A DNA stretch of 64,000 bases, taken from positions 1 to 64,000 of the forward strand of contig JBOHUG010000092.1 of NCBI GenBank assembly GCA_050734135.1, written 5' to 3'. The position numbers were made by a program, and so were the translations under genes. The notes under the pieces are model-generated. The model saw nothing but the letters and a program-made list of their open reading frames with translations. It was not told where the DNA came from and searched no databases. The stretch is from Bog-877 sp050734135. Its GTDB lineage: Bacteria > Chloroflexota > Dormibacteria > Aeolococcales > Bog-877. Every line of letters begins with the position of its first letter. The first letter of the stretch is position 1. Of the stretch, positions 1 to 8,151 are shown piece after piece.

Positions 1-1209
1 GGCACCGCCACCACGGGCGCTTTGGCGGTTTCCCAGTACATCAACTCGCAGTCCCAGGACACCAGCACCTACGCTACCAACCCCATGTGGAAGGTGGTCA
101 GCGGACCCTTCGAGGTGTCGTCCTACAACATCTCTGGGTACGTGAAGATGGTGCCCAACCCGCGTTATTCGGGACCGACCAAGCCCGATGTCAAGGCCTT
201 CGAGGAGATCCCCTTCACCAGTCCCGAGTCTGAGTTCAATGAGCTCAAGGCCGGCGACCTGACGATCGGGTACCTGCCCCAGGAGGACTACTCCCAGCTG
301 AAGGGTCTTGTGGCCAGCGGCTACAAGCCCAGCTACTGGCAGATCTACGCGACCAACTACATGCCCTACGACTTCAGCAACAAGCAGGCCGGACCACTCT
401 TCAAGCAGCTCTACATCCGGCAGGCGATCCAGTCACTGATCAACCAGAAGCAGATCATCAAGAACTACTACGTGGGCGGCGTGGGCACGGTGAACAACGG
501 CCCGGTGCCGACCTACCCCTCCAACACCAAGGACAACCCGTTCTTGAGCAAGCTGGAAGCCAACCAGAACGGCGTCTACCCGTACGATCCCGCCAAGGCC
601 GTGTCCCTGCTCAAGGACCACGGCTGGAAGGTCAGCAAGGGGAGCGCGAGCGTCTGCGACAAGCCCGGTACCTCGGCGACCGAGTGCGGCGCCGGGATCA
701 CCAAGGGTGAGAAGCTGACCTTCAGCTTCCTCTATGAGGCCGGCGGTCCGGTCTTCGTGGACGAGATGACAACCATCGTCTCGGGCTGGAAGCAGCAAGC
801 TGGTATCGACGTGACGGTGCGGACCCCGGAGAGCTTCGGCGACGTGATCGGGGATGCCTACACCCCCGGCTACGCATGGCAGCTCGACAACTGGGGAGCC
901 GGCTGGATCTACTCTCCTGACTACCTCCCCACGGGTGAAGAGCTGTGGCAGAAGGGAGCGAGCTCTAACACCGGGAACTACAACAATGCCGAGGCCAACG
1001 CGCTGATCAAGGCAACCACCACGGCTCCGACCGCGGCGGCTGAGATCAAGGCCATCGACAAGTACGAGAACTACCTGGCGGTTCAACTGCCAGTGCTCTG
1101 GATGCCGAACTCTCCGCAAGCCCTGACCATCTACAGCAACAAGCTGTCTGGTTTCGTGCCCCAGGGTGTGTTCGACGAACTGTACCCCGAGAACTACCGA
1201 GTCTCGTAG
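1..1209 (+). CDS. ABC transporter peptide-type substrate-binding protein, C-terminal part
   Basis: Extracytoplasmic solute-binding protein of the SBP_bac_5 (DppA/OppA) family, which captures peptides or similar solutes for the permeases encoded just downstream. The frame is open from base 1, so the N-terminus, signal peptide and lipobox lie outside the window and only about 402 residues are visible. Family features seen are a LYIRQAIQSLIN segment, a long middle lobe, a TFSFLYEAGGPVFVDEMTT stretch and a C-terminal LPVLWMP segment. A strong hairpin follows the stop, and the next gene begins 103 bases later on the same strand. The substrate cannot be read from sequence; peptide is the family default, but nickel, sugars and opines are also known. 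Confidence 0.88.
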   Translation, partial: GTATTGALAVSQYINSQSQDTSTYATNPMWKVVSGPFEVSSYNISGYVKMVPNPRYSGPTKPDVKAFEEIPFTSPESEFNELKAGDLTIGYLPQEDYSQLKGLVASGYKPSYWQIYATNYMPYDFSNKQAGPLFKQLYIRQAIQSLINQKQIIKNYYVGGVGTVNNGPVPTYPSNTKDNPFLSKLEANQNGVYPYDPAKAVSLLKDHGWKVSKGSASVCDKPGTSATECGAGITKGEKLTFSFLYEAGGPVFVDEMTTIVSGWKQQAGIDVTVRTPESFGDVIGDAYTPGYAWQLDNWGAGWIYSPDYLPTGEELWQKGASSNTGNYNNAEANALIKATTTAPTAAAEIKAIDKYENYLAVQLPVLWMPNSPQALTIYSNKLSGFVPQGVFDELYPENYRVS

Positions 1210-1229
1210 CGCTTCTCGACTAGATCGAT

Positions 1230-1257
1230 GCGGGGCCCGGCATCAGCCGGGCCCCGC
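1230..1257 (+). terminator. 12-bp GC hairpin between binding-protein and permease genes
   Basis: Perfect inverted repeat GCGGGGCCCGGC / GCCGGGCCCCGC with a 4-base ATCA loop, 20 bases after the binding-protein stop. It is followed by TTAT, not a U-tract. Hairpins at this place in ABC importer operons usually stabilise the upstream mRNA or partly terminate, giving more binding protein than permease; that role is inferred. Confidence 0.7.
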
Positions 1258-1312
1258 TTATCGATAAACTCCGGCGGCGGCTGAGGAATTACCGCAGTTA
1301 GGGTGAACTGAG

Positions 1313-2254
1313 ATGATCGGCTACCTGATCCGGCGGGTGCTGCAGTCCCTGGTGGTCATCATCGGGGTGACCATCATCACTTTCATCCTGTTGCACATGC
1401 TGCCCGGCAACCCAATCCGGGCGATCCTCGGTCCCAAGGCGAGTGCCGCCTCCGTCGCCCAGCTGACCAAACAGTTGGGTCTGGACAAACCTCTGCCCTT
1501 CCAATATGGGCTCTATCTCTGGAATCTGGCCCACTTTAATCTGGGCTACTCGTTCCGCCAGGATGCCAGTGTCGACTTCCTTCTCTCGCAGCGCCTTCCG
1601 AATACGCTTCTGTTGGTAGGAACGGCCACCATCCTGGCGATCCTGGTGGCCGTGCCCTTGGGCGTGCTTCAGTCGGTTCGCCGCAACAAGCCTGACGATT
1701 ACGCGATGACCGGCATGACCTTCGTGTTCTACTCGATGCCGACGTTCTGGCTCGGGATCCTGCTCATCATCGTGTTCAGCGCCACCTTGAAGTGGCTTCC
1801 CCCCGAGGCGCCACAGGCCCAGGCCAGCCTCTTCAGCCAGTTGAATGCCCTGGTTCTGCCGGTGCTCACTCTGAGTCTGGTGACGCTCGCTCTCTTCAGT
1901 CGATACATGCGCAGTTCCATGTTGGAGAACCTGGTCCAGGACTACGTCAGGACGGCCAGGTCGAAGGGTGTATCCAACCGCAGTGTCCTCTTCAAACACG
2001 TCCTGCGCAACGCGCTGATACCGGTGCTGACCCTAATCGGCCTCAGCATCCCGGGCATCGTCAGTGGGGCGGTGGTCACCGAGACGGTCTTCAACTACCC
2101 CGGAATGGGGTATCTCTTCTTCATCGCAGCACAGAACGATGACTTTCCCGTGCTACTGGGCGTGACCGTGGTGGTGGCGGTGGCGACTGTGATCGGGTCC
2201 TTGGTGGCTGACATTCTCTATGCCGTGGCCGATCCAAGAATTCGGTATGTCTAG
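1313..2254 (+). CDS. ABC transporter permease, DppB/OppB type
   Basis: Inner-membrane permease subunit (313 aa, usual length) of a peptide/nickel-type importer. It starts with the family's MIGYLIRRVLQSL N-terminus and has about six hydrophobic segments. The cytoplasmic EAA-type loop, TARSKGVSNRSVLFKHVLRN near residues 218-237, contacts the ATPases. The C-terminal ADPRIRY ending is typical. It pairs with the next gene as the permease heterodimer. The matching ATPases are probably the divergently placed pair at 4952-6990, because no ATPase follows in this operon. Confidence 0.93.
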   Translation: MIGYLIRRVLQSLVVIIGVTIITFILLHMLPGNPIRAILGPKASAASVAQLTKQLGLDKPLPFQYGLYLWNLAHFNLGYSFRQDASVDFLLSQRLPNTLLLVGTATILAILVAVPLGVLQSVRRNKPDDYAMTGMTFVFYSMPTFWLGILLIIVFSATLKWLPPEAPQAQASLFSQLNALVLPVLTLSLVTLALFSRYMRSSMLENLVQDYVRTARSKGVSNRSVLFKHVLRNALIPVLTLIGLSIPGIVSGAVVTETVFNYPGMGYLFFIAAQNDDFPVLLGVTVVVAVATVIGSLVADILYAVADPRIRYV

Positions 2255-2289
2255 ATGAGCGAACACCAGGCGGTGAGAGGGTTTCTGAG

Positions 2290-3222
2290 ATGGCGATAGG
2301 CTTCACGACCGGAGCCGAGATCGGGACCGGGGAGGTGAGCGCATCAACCCCGGAGGGCGGCGAAGCCTACCAGACTGGAAACATCTGGAAGATGATCCTC
2401 TCCGTCTTCTTGGAGAACCGGCTGGCGGTGGTGGGGATCGTCCTGATCGTCTTCTTCATCCTCTTCTCCTTCGTCGGACCGCTGCTCTACCACACTCAAC
2501 AGAGCTTCACCAATGTCAACATCAAAGACCAGGGTCCCAGCCTCAGGCATCTGCTAGGCACCGACGACACCGGGTTCGACAACATCGGTCGGCTGATGCT
2601 GGGGGGCCAGACCTCCCTTGAAGTCGGTCTCGCGGCCGCGCTACTGGCGGTGGGAATCGGCGTGGTCTACGGTGCCACTGCCGGACTGGCGGGAGGGTTC
2701 ATCGACGCGGTGATGATGAGGATCGTCGACTCCATGCTGGCGATTCCCTTCCTGCTGCTCCTTATCCTGCTGGGCACGATTTTCACGGTTTCCGTCCCAG
2801 AGTTGATCATTGCCATCGCCTTCGTCGCCTGGCTGGGTCCGGCCCGATTAGTGCGGGGTGAAACCCTCTCTTTGCGAGTTCGCGAATATGTTCAGGCGGT
2901 CAAGGTGATGGGCGGGAGCCAGCGCCGAGTGCTGCTGCGGCATATCATTCCCAACACCGTCGGTACGGTGGTGGTGAACGCCACCTTCCAGGTGGCGGAT
3001 GCGATCATCGCGGTTGCAACCCTCAGTTTCCTCGGGTTTGGGATCGCGCCTCCGGCCACCAACTGGGGCTTGCAGCTCTCGAACGGCACGAGCTACATCT
3101 ACGCCGGCTACTGGTGGCTGATCTACCCGGCGGGAATCTGCATCGTGCTCACCGTGATGGCCTTCAACTTTGTCGGAGATGCTCTCAGGGACGCCCTCGA
3201 AGTTCGCCTCCAGCGTCGCTAG
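2290..3222 (+). CDS. ABC transporter permease, DppC/OppC type
   Basis: Second permease subunit (310 aa). It has an extended N-terminus, one membrane span near residue 45, the family LLGTDDTGFDNIGRLMLGGQTS block, and further spans. The EAA loop reads VKVMGGSQRRVLLRHIIPNT, followed by FLGFGIAPPATNWG, a signature of the DppC branch. It starts 35 bases after the DppB-type gene and ends the rightward arm of the importer; a convergent flavin-enzyme gene begins 24 bases beyond its stop. Confidence 0.93.
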   Translation: MAIGFTTGAEIGTGEVSASTPEGGEAYQTGNIWKMILSVFLENRLAVVGIVLIVFFILFSFVGPLLYHTQQSFTNVNIKDQGPSLRHLLGTDDTGFDNIGRLMLGGQTSLEVGLAAALLAVGIGVVYGATAGLAGGFIDAVMMRIVDSMLAIPFLLLLILLGTIFTVSVPELIIAIAFVAWLGPARLVRGETLSLRVREYVQAVKVMGGSQRRVLLRHIIPNTVGTVVVNATFQVADAIIAVATLSFLGFGIAPPATNWGLQLSNGTSYIYAGYWWLIYPAGICIVLTVMAFNFVGDALRDALEVRLQRR

Positions 3223-3245
3223 CGCGAACATCCGGCCCCCCCGAA

Positions 3246-3722
3246 TCACGGCGCTTTCCAGATGGTTTGGCCTTTTGGAAATCTGCCTTCGGGGACGGTG
3301 AGCACTAGCAGACAGCGGTCGATCGTGAGCTCGAACAGTCTGTCTTCAAGGAAGCTGGGCCAAGTTACCCCGCGGCGCTCGGCAGTGACTTGGGTGCGCA
3401 CCGCCAGCTCCTCGGTGGCGTCTAGCACCGCCCGGGTCGATCCCGTTACGTAGAAGCCGTCATCCTCATGGGGGGGTGGCACCGTCTCGGAGTGCAGCGC
3501 GTAACGCCCGTCGCGATCGAGATCTCTCTGTTTGGGCCCCGCTACCACCAGGACGTACAACCCGCCACTTCCGATCACCGGGCAAACCGGGTGAACCCGG
3601 GGTCCGCCGTCGGGACGCACGGTGGCCAGAAAGGCCAGTCCAATCGGAATCTGGTAGACAAGCCTCCGACCAGCGGCGGCCAGATCCGGTACCAACAGTT
3701 CGAACTCGCCCCAGGAAACCAT
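3246..3722 (-). CDS. Pyridoxamine 5'-phosphate oxidase-family split-barrel protein
   Basis: Small FMN/F420-binding split-barrel protein (158 aa from ATG 3722; a GTG nine bases upstream would add MDE). The LAFLATVRPDGGPRVHPVCP stretch is the typical cofactor-binding beta-hairpin of the PPOX-like superfamily. Members bind FMN, heme or F420 and act as oxidoreductases or as general stress proteins, so the reaction cannot be named. The later start is preferred because a TACTGT box lies exactly 7 bases upstream of ATG 3722, which fits leaderless initiation. It is divergent from a WYL regulator across a palindrome, a common pairing for regulator and target. Confidence 0.72.
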   Translation of the reverse strand: MVSWGEFELLVPDLAAAGRRLVYQIPIGLAFLATVRPDGGPRVHPVCPVIGSGGLYVLVVAGPKQRDLDRDGRYALHSETVPPPHEDDGFYVTGSTRAVLDATEELAVRTQVTAERRGVTWPSFLEDRLFELTIDRCLLVLTVPEGRFPKGQTIWKAP

Positions 3723-3744
3723 CTCATCCACAGTAGCTGGGACT

Positions 3745-3765
3745 CACTGACACCTTATGTCAGTG
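3745..3765. promoter_or_regulatory. Palindromic operator in the divergent PPOX/WYL promoter region
   Basis: Perfect 8-base arms CACTGACA and TGTCAGTG separated by CCTTA. The site lies between the minus-strand TACTGT box (3730-3735) and the plus-strand TAGCTT box (3767-3772), so a bound dimer could control both genes. The natural candidate is the adjacent helix-turn-helix/WYL protein; binding is inferred. Confidence 0.6.
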
Positions 3766-3780
3766 ATAGCTTTGCGCCTT

Positions 3781-4768
3781 GTGAGAGCTGACAGACTGAT
3801 CTCGTTGGTGCTGTTGCTACAAGCTCGGGGCCGGATGACCGCGTCGGCGCTGGCCGTGGAGCTGGAGGTATCGGTTCGAAGCATCTACCGGGACCTCAAT
3901 GCCTTGTCCCGGGCGGGAGTCCCGGTGCTGGCCCAGGGAGGACCTGGTGGCGGCTGCCGACTCCTCGATGGTTATCGCTTTCCCCTGAGCTCGCTGGGTC
4001 CCGAGGAGGCTGAGTCACTCCTGCTGCTGGGAGTTCCCAAAGAACTGTTCGAGATCGGGCTGGGGGAGGGGGTCCTGGCAGCTCAAAGCCGGGTCCGGGT
4101 GGCCGCTGGAATGGGTGAGCCGCCAGCTGCAGTCGTCCACTTCGACCTGCCTCGCTGGTTCCAAGGCGGCGAACAGGTGCCGCACCTGCGCTCGCTCGCC
4201 CGGGCGGTCCGCACCCGCCGCCGAGTCGTGCTCGACTACCAGGCTCCCAACCAGGGGACGGCCAGCTCCAGCACCGTCGATCCCCTCGGGGTCGTCAACA
4301 AAGCGGGTACCTGGTATCTAGTGGCGCTTGCCGGCAGACTGGGACCGCGGGTCTATCGAGTCAGCCGAATCCAGGCAGCCCGGCTGCTTACCGAGAGGTC
4401 CTCGCGACCGGCGGCTTTCGATCTGCGCGCATTCTGGGAATCGTGGTCGGAAGAGTTCAGCTCCAGCAGGCCCCAGATTGCGGTCCAGCTGCGAGCGTCG
4501 CCGACAAGCCTTCGGTGCCTTTCCAGAAGTCTTCGGCGAGGCTCTGGGCGGTGCTATGCGCCTGGCTGGCGAACCCGACGCGTCCGGCTGGAGGACCGTG
4601 ACACTGCCGTTCGAACACGAACTGGCGGCAGTGACCCGGCTGGCGGGCTTTGGCGGCGAGATCGAGGTGCTAGCGCCCCTGGGAGTCGCCGACCGGCTTT
4701 TGCTGGTGGGGCGAGCTATTTTGGCAAGGTATCCGGGCCGCACTGTCTCTCTTCCCGGCGGCCGTTGA
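3781..4768 (+). pseudogene. HTH-WYL domain transcriptional regulator, frameshifted
   Basis: YafY-type regulator: an N-terminal winged helix-turn-helix (RADRLISLVLLLQ..., ELEVSVRSIYRDLNALSRAG), a WYL effector domain near residues 140-205, and a C-terminal WCX extension. GTG 3781 is chosen because family members begin with RADRL and a TAGCTT box lies 8 bases upstream; ATG 3757 sits inside the palindrome. Reading frame 1 loses similarity after ...IAVQLRASPT (about 4506). The expected continuation, AFGAFPEVFGEALGGAMRLA through VLAPLGVADRLLLVGRAILA, is in the next frame to a stop at 4768. Omitting one A near 4503-4505 restores the full regulator. Either a recent mutation or a sequencing error; the domain assignment is firm. 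Confidence 0.75.
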
Positions 4769-4951
4769 CGGATGAGCTGGGCTCACCCAGGGCGGTCCGG
4801 GCGCAGTTCGCGCAGCCGCGCTCCCGCTCGGGGGCGCTCTCACCCAGCGACTCGCCCAGTGTCTCTAAGTCATGCCTGGGTTACGGCTCAGAGCCGGTCG
4901 AGAACCGGGGCCATCTCCGGTTTAGCCCGCGAAAACAGTGAGGCGGAGGGG

Positions 4952-5998
4952 TCAGGCCGCGGCAGCCTGCGGGGGCTGTAGCGGGAAGTGACAGGCAGCG
5001 AAGTGCTGCGGGCCGAAGGGCCGCAACGGCGGCTCCTCCTGGGCGCAGATTTCCTGGGCGAACGGGCAGCGAGTTCGGAATCGGCAACCGGAGGGGGGAT
5101 GGAGCGCTGACGGCAACTCGCCTTTGATTGGTTCGACATCCTTGGCTTTCTCCCGCTTGGGGTCCGGCTCGGGGATGGCGTTGATCAGGCCCTGGGTGTA
5201 GGGATGGGCCGGTCGCTCGTAGATGTCATGGCTAGGCCCGATCTCGACCAGCTTGCCCAGGTACATCACCCCGATCCGATCGGAGAGGTACTTGACCACC
5301 GAGAGGTCGTGGGAGATCACCAGATAAGTGAGCCCGTGCGTCTTCTGGAGGCTGTTCATCAGATTCAGGATCTGGGAGCGTATCGATACGTCGAGGGCCG
5401 AAACTGGCTCATCGGCCACGATCAGTTTCGGATTGAGGCTGAGGGCCCGGGCCAGGCCGATGCGCTGGCGCTGGCCGCCGGAGAATTCATGAGGGTAGAA
5501 GTCGACTGCCTTGGTGCTCAATCCCACCTCGCTGAGCAGCTGCCGAACCCTTGCTGAGCGCTCCTGGTTGGTCCCGATGTTCTGGACCATGAGAGGCTCT
5601 TTGACGATCGTCCCGACTCGCATCCGAGGGTCCAGGGAGGCATATGGATCCTGGAAGACGAGCTGGAGGTCGCGGCGCTGGCGCCGCCGTTGGGAGCCTT
5701 TCAGGCGGGAAATATCGTGGCCCTCGAAGAGGATCTCTCCCGATGTCGGCTTCTCCAGGCCCACCAAGAGGCGGCCGATGGTGGTCTTGCCGCAGCCAGA
5801 CTCTCCCACCAAGCCGAAGGTCTCACCCTTGCCAATCGAGAAGGAGACGTCGCTTACGGCGTGGACGGAGCCGACCCGTCGTTGCAGGACAGCGCCGGCG
5901 GTGACCGGGAACTCCTTGACCAAGTGGCGCAGCTCGATCAGAGGGGAGGTCGGATCACCGGCGGGCGGCACGGTCACCGGCTCGGCCGCGGCGGTCAT
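4952..5998 (-). CDS. Peptide ABC transporter ATP-binding protein, OppF/DppF type
   Basis: Cytoplasmic ATPase (348 aa) energising the peptide-type importer. Walker A GESGCGKTT lies near residues 65-73. The signature FSGGQRQRIGLARAL, Walker B LIVADEPVSALDVS and the H-loop VISHDLSVV are all present. The C-terminal oligopeptide/HPY domain has the HPYTQGLINAIPEPDP and GCRFRTRCPFA cysteine motifs found in OppD/F proteins. Its ATG overlaps the stop of the upstream ATPase by 4 bases, so the two are translationally coupled. It faces the permease operon with the WYL regulator between them. Confidence 0.93.
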   Translation of the reverse strand: MTAAAEPVTVPPAGDPTSPLIELRHLVKEFPVTAGAVLQRRVGSVHAVSDVSFSIGKGETFGLVGESGCGKTTIGRLLVGLEKPTSGEILFEGHDISRLKGSQRRRQRRDLQLVFQDPYASLDPRMRVGTIVKEPLMVQNIGTNQERSARVRQLLSEVGLSTKAVDFYPHEFSGGQRQRIGLARALSLNPKLIVADEPVSALDVSIRSQILNLMNSLQKTHGLTYLVISHDLSVVKYLSDRIGVMYLGKLVEIGPSHDIYERPAHPYTQGLINAIPEPDPKREKAKDVEPIKGELPSALHPPSGCRFRTRCPFAQEICAQEEPPLRPFGPQHFAACHFPLQPPQAAAA

Positions 5999-6990
5999 GC
6001 CGCGCCCCGCCGGAGCACGCTACCGGAGACGGGGTTGAAACACGCGTATTCGTGACCCGGAGTGTCACCGCCCAGGATGGGTTCCTCGTCATGACAGCGG
6101 GCCGTGGCGTACCGGCAGCGCGGTTGGAAACGACACCAGGTCGGCGGGTTGGACAGGTCGGGAGGCAGCCCGGGGATGCTGTACAGAGGTGTGTCCTCGC
6201 GCTGATCCATGCGCGGAATAGAAGACAGCAGAGCCTCGGTGTAGGGATGGCGGGTGTCCTCAAAAAGGTCCACTGTGGGCGCGGTTTCTGCAACTTTCCC
6301 GGCGTACATGACGATGACACGGTCGGCTCTACCGGCGATCACTCCCATGTCATGTGTAATCAGCAGGACGGCCATGCGCAGACGCTGTTTGAGCTCGTAC
6401 AAGAGCTCGAGGATCTGCAATTGAATGGTGACATCGAGTGCGGTAGTCGGTTCGTCGGCGATCAGCAGTTTTGGGTCGCACGACAGCGCCATGGCGATCA
6501 TCACCCGCTGCCGCAGGCCCCCCGAAAGCTGGTGGGGATAGTCGGTGAGGCGCTCCTTGGGACGGGGCATTCCGACCAGTCCTAGGACATCCTCCGCCCG
6601 CTTCAGAGCCTGGGTCTTATTGACACCGCGATGGATTCGGACCGCTTCGGCGATCTGGTCGCCGACCTGCATGGTGGGGTTGAGCGAGGTCATGGGGTCT
6701 TGGAAGATCACGGCGACGTCGTTGCCCCGCACCCGGCGCATCTCCTTCTCCGGAAGACCCACAAGTTCCCGGCCGGCGAGCTTAACGCTGCCTTCGGCGA
6801 TGTAGCCGCCCGAGGGGAGGAGTTGGACGATCGACATTCCGGTCATGGTCTTTCCACACCCGGATTCCCCCACTAGGCCGAGGGTTTCGCCTTCCTCAAT
6901 TGACAGGGAAACGCCGTCGACGGCACGGACCTCGTTCCGGCGCTGCCGAATGTAGGTCTTGAGATTGCTGATCTCGAGTAGGGGCGCCAT
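5995..6990 (-). CDS. Peptide ABC transporter ATP-binding protein, OppD/DppD type
   Basis: First ATPase subunit (331 aa) of the pair, with Walker A GESGCGKTM near residues 41-49, signature LSGGLRQRVMIAMAL, Walker B LLIADEPTTALDVT, H-loop ITHDMGVI, and the C-terminal HPYTEALLSSIPRMD / CRFQPRCRYA domain. OppD and OppF form the nucleotide-binding heterodimer under the DppB/C permeases. A TAGAAT box on the minus strand at 7005-7000 lies 9 bases before the ATG, implying a transcript with almost no leader. Confidence 0.93.
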   Translation of the reverse strand: MAPLLEISNLKTYIRQRRNEVRAVDGVSLSIEEGETLGLVGESGCGKTMTGMSIVQLLPSGGYIAEGSVKLAGRELVGLPEKEMRRVRGNDVAVIFQDPMTSLNPTMQVGDQIAEAVRIHRGVNKTQALKRAEDVLGLVGMPRPKERLTDYPHQLSGGLRQRVMIAMALSCDPKLLIADEPTTALDVTIQLQILELLYELKQRLRMAVLLITHDMGVIAGRADRVIVMYAGKVAETAPTVDLFEDTRHPYTEALLSSIPRMDQREDTPLYSIPGLPPDLSNPPTWCRFQPRCRYATARCHDEEPILGGDTPGHEYACFNPVSGSVLRRGAA

Positions 6991-6999
6991 TTTTCAGCT

Positions 7000-7005
7000 A
7001 TTCTA
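7000..7005 (-). promoter_or_regulatory. -10 box (TAGAAT) of the oppDF operon
   Basis: TAGAAT read on the minus strand, with 9 bases (AGCTGAAAA) between it and the ATG at 6990. The spacing leaves a leader of only about 0-3 bases. No clear -35 hexamer is visible. Confidence 0.45.
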
Positions 7006-7094
7006 ATTACGCGCAAGACTGGTGCCAGCCAAGGTGCCCGGAGTATAGCGACCAACCCGGCGCTGCGTAGGGAGACACCGGCCCGAGGGGGCAG

Positions 7095-7136
7095 GTGGGG
7101 CAGAGGCAGACCGGTAGCGGCACCCAGAACAAATGA
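7095..7136 (+). CDS. Possible 13-codon leader ORF overlapping the next start
   Basis: GTG 7095 opens a 13-residue frame, MGQRQTGSGTQNK, whose TGA (7134-7136) overlaps the ATG at 7133 (ATGA). A purine-rich GAGGGGG precedes the GTG by 3 bases. No homologue is recognised. It resembles the mini-ORFs before purB, recJ and the dienelactone hydrolase, but without a -10 box at leaderless spacing, so support is weak. Confidence 0.22.
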   Translation: MGQRQTGSGTQNK

Positions 7137-8107
7137 GAACCACAGCTAACGCCCGGATTTTCCCCAGCTTGAGGCGGGTCATCCCGGCCCTGATCAGCCT
7201 GGCCATTCTGGGACTGATCGTGGAGTACGTCCGGCCCGACGAATTGGGTCAGGCATTGACTCGTTTTCATCTCGCCTATCTCCCCTTGGTGCTCTGCCTC
7301 TCCCTGGCTTACTACCTGCTCAAGGGGTACCAATGGCACCTGTTCCTCAAGCCGTTGCACTTAGATCACGGGGCGGTCGAGACCATCCTCATCTACTTCG
7401 CAGGCCAGCCCACCGCGATCCTGCCCCTTGGCGAGCTCAGCCGGGCCTTCATCCTGCGCCAGCACGCCAAGGTCAATCTGGGGGAGGTCTCGGCCACGGT
7501 GGTGGTGCAGGAGCTGCTGTACCCGATCGGTCTGATCGCGATGGCCGTACCCGGGGCCGGCCAGTTCCCGGGGGCCCAGGCGGCCGTGGTGGTGGCGCTG
7601 CTGGGCATCCTGGCCATCTCCACCATCCTGCTCTGGCCCCGGGCCTTCAACCTCGTGATGCGATTCGCGGTCCGGATCCCCGTCGTCCGCCGCTATTCGG
7701 CGGACCTGATGTCCCTGCACCGGGACGTGATCTTCATCGCCCGCCGCCCGGCAACTCTGGGCCCGGCTCTGCTGGGCCCGGTGGCGGCGGTGATTGCGGT
7801 GGCGATGTTTTACTTCACCGTCCGCAGCGTGGGCGTGAACCTAGGCCTCTACCAGGTGGCCTTCGTGTACGCCATCGCCCACCTCGCCGGTGGGGTGAGC
7901 CTCCTGCCAGGTGGGATCGGGGCCTATGAGGGTTCGATGACCTTCTTGCTCCTGGCGTTCGGAGTGGTGGTGCCGGTGGCGGCCGCGATCGCGATTCTGA
8001 ATCGCGCCTTCGACCGGCTCCTGGTCACCGTGGTGGGCACAGTGGTCTACATCGCGATCCGGCGACCGCTCAACCTCCGAGGCATCACGCTACTCCCAGA
8101 CCAATAG
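7133..8107 (+). CDS. Flippase-like / lysylphosphatidylglycerol synthase TM-domain protein
   Basis: Integral membrane protein (324 aa, about eight hydrophobic helices) of the LPG_synthase_TM (AglD/MprF-type flippase) family. Family hallmarks include the early YLLKGYQWHLFLKPL segment, an E-L-S-R motif after the second helix pair (LPLGELSRAFILRQ), and the late GGVSLLPGGIGAYEGSM loop, which is the most conserved part. Only the flippase-like membrane domain is present; the soluble aminoacyl-transferase domain of MprF is absent, so lipid lysylation is not expected. Possible roles are lipid or polyprenol-linked sugar translocation. It follows the divergent oppD gene and is the first of a rightward run. 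Confidence 0.78.
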   Translation: MRTTANARIFPSLRRVIPALISLAILGLIVEYVRPDELGQALTRFHLAYLPLVLCLSLAYYLLKGYQWHLFLKPLHLDHGAVETILIYFAGQPTAILPLGELSRAFILRQHAKVNLGEVSATVVVQELLYPIGLIAMAVPGAGQFPGAQAAVVVALLGILAISTILLWPRAFNLVMRFAVRIPVVRRYSADLMSLHRDVIFIARRPATLGPALLGPVAAVIAVAMFYFTVRSVGVNLGLYQVAFVYAIAHLAGGVSLLPGGIGAYEGSMTFLLLAFGVVVPVAAAIAILNRAFDRLLVTVVGTVVYIAIRRPLNLRGITLLPDQ

Positions 8108-8151
8108 CGATAGGCTTGCCGTGATCTGCAGCCAAAGCTAGGAGGCAGCCC

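Noticed and set aside
8121..8141. Six-codon GTG ORF ahead of the glucose dehydrogenase gene
   Set aside because: Only 4 bases separate it from the TAGGCT box, its stop lies 10 bases before the gene, and the gene has its own AGGAGG site; coupling is not needed.
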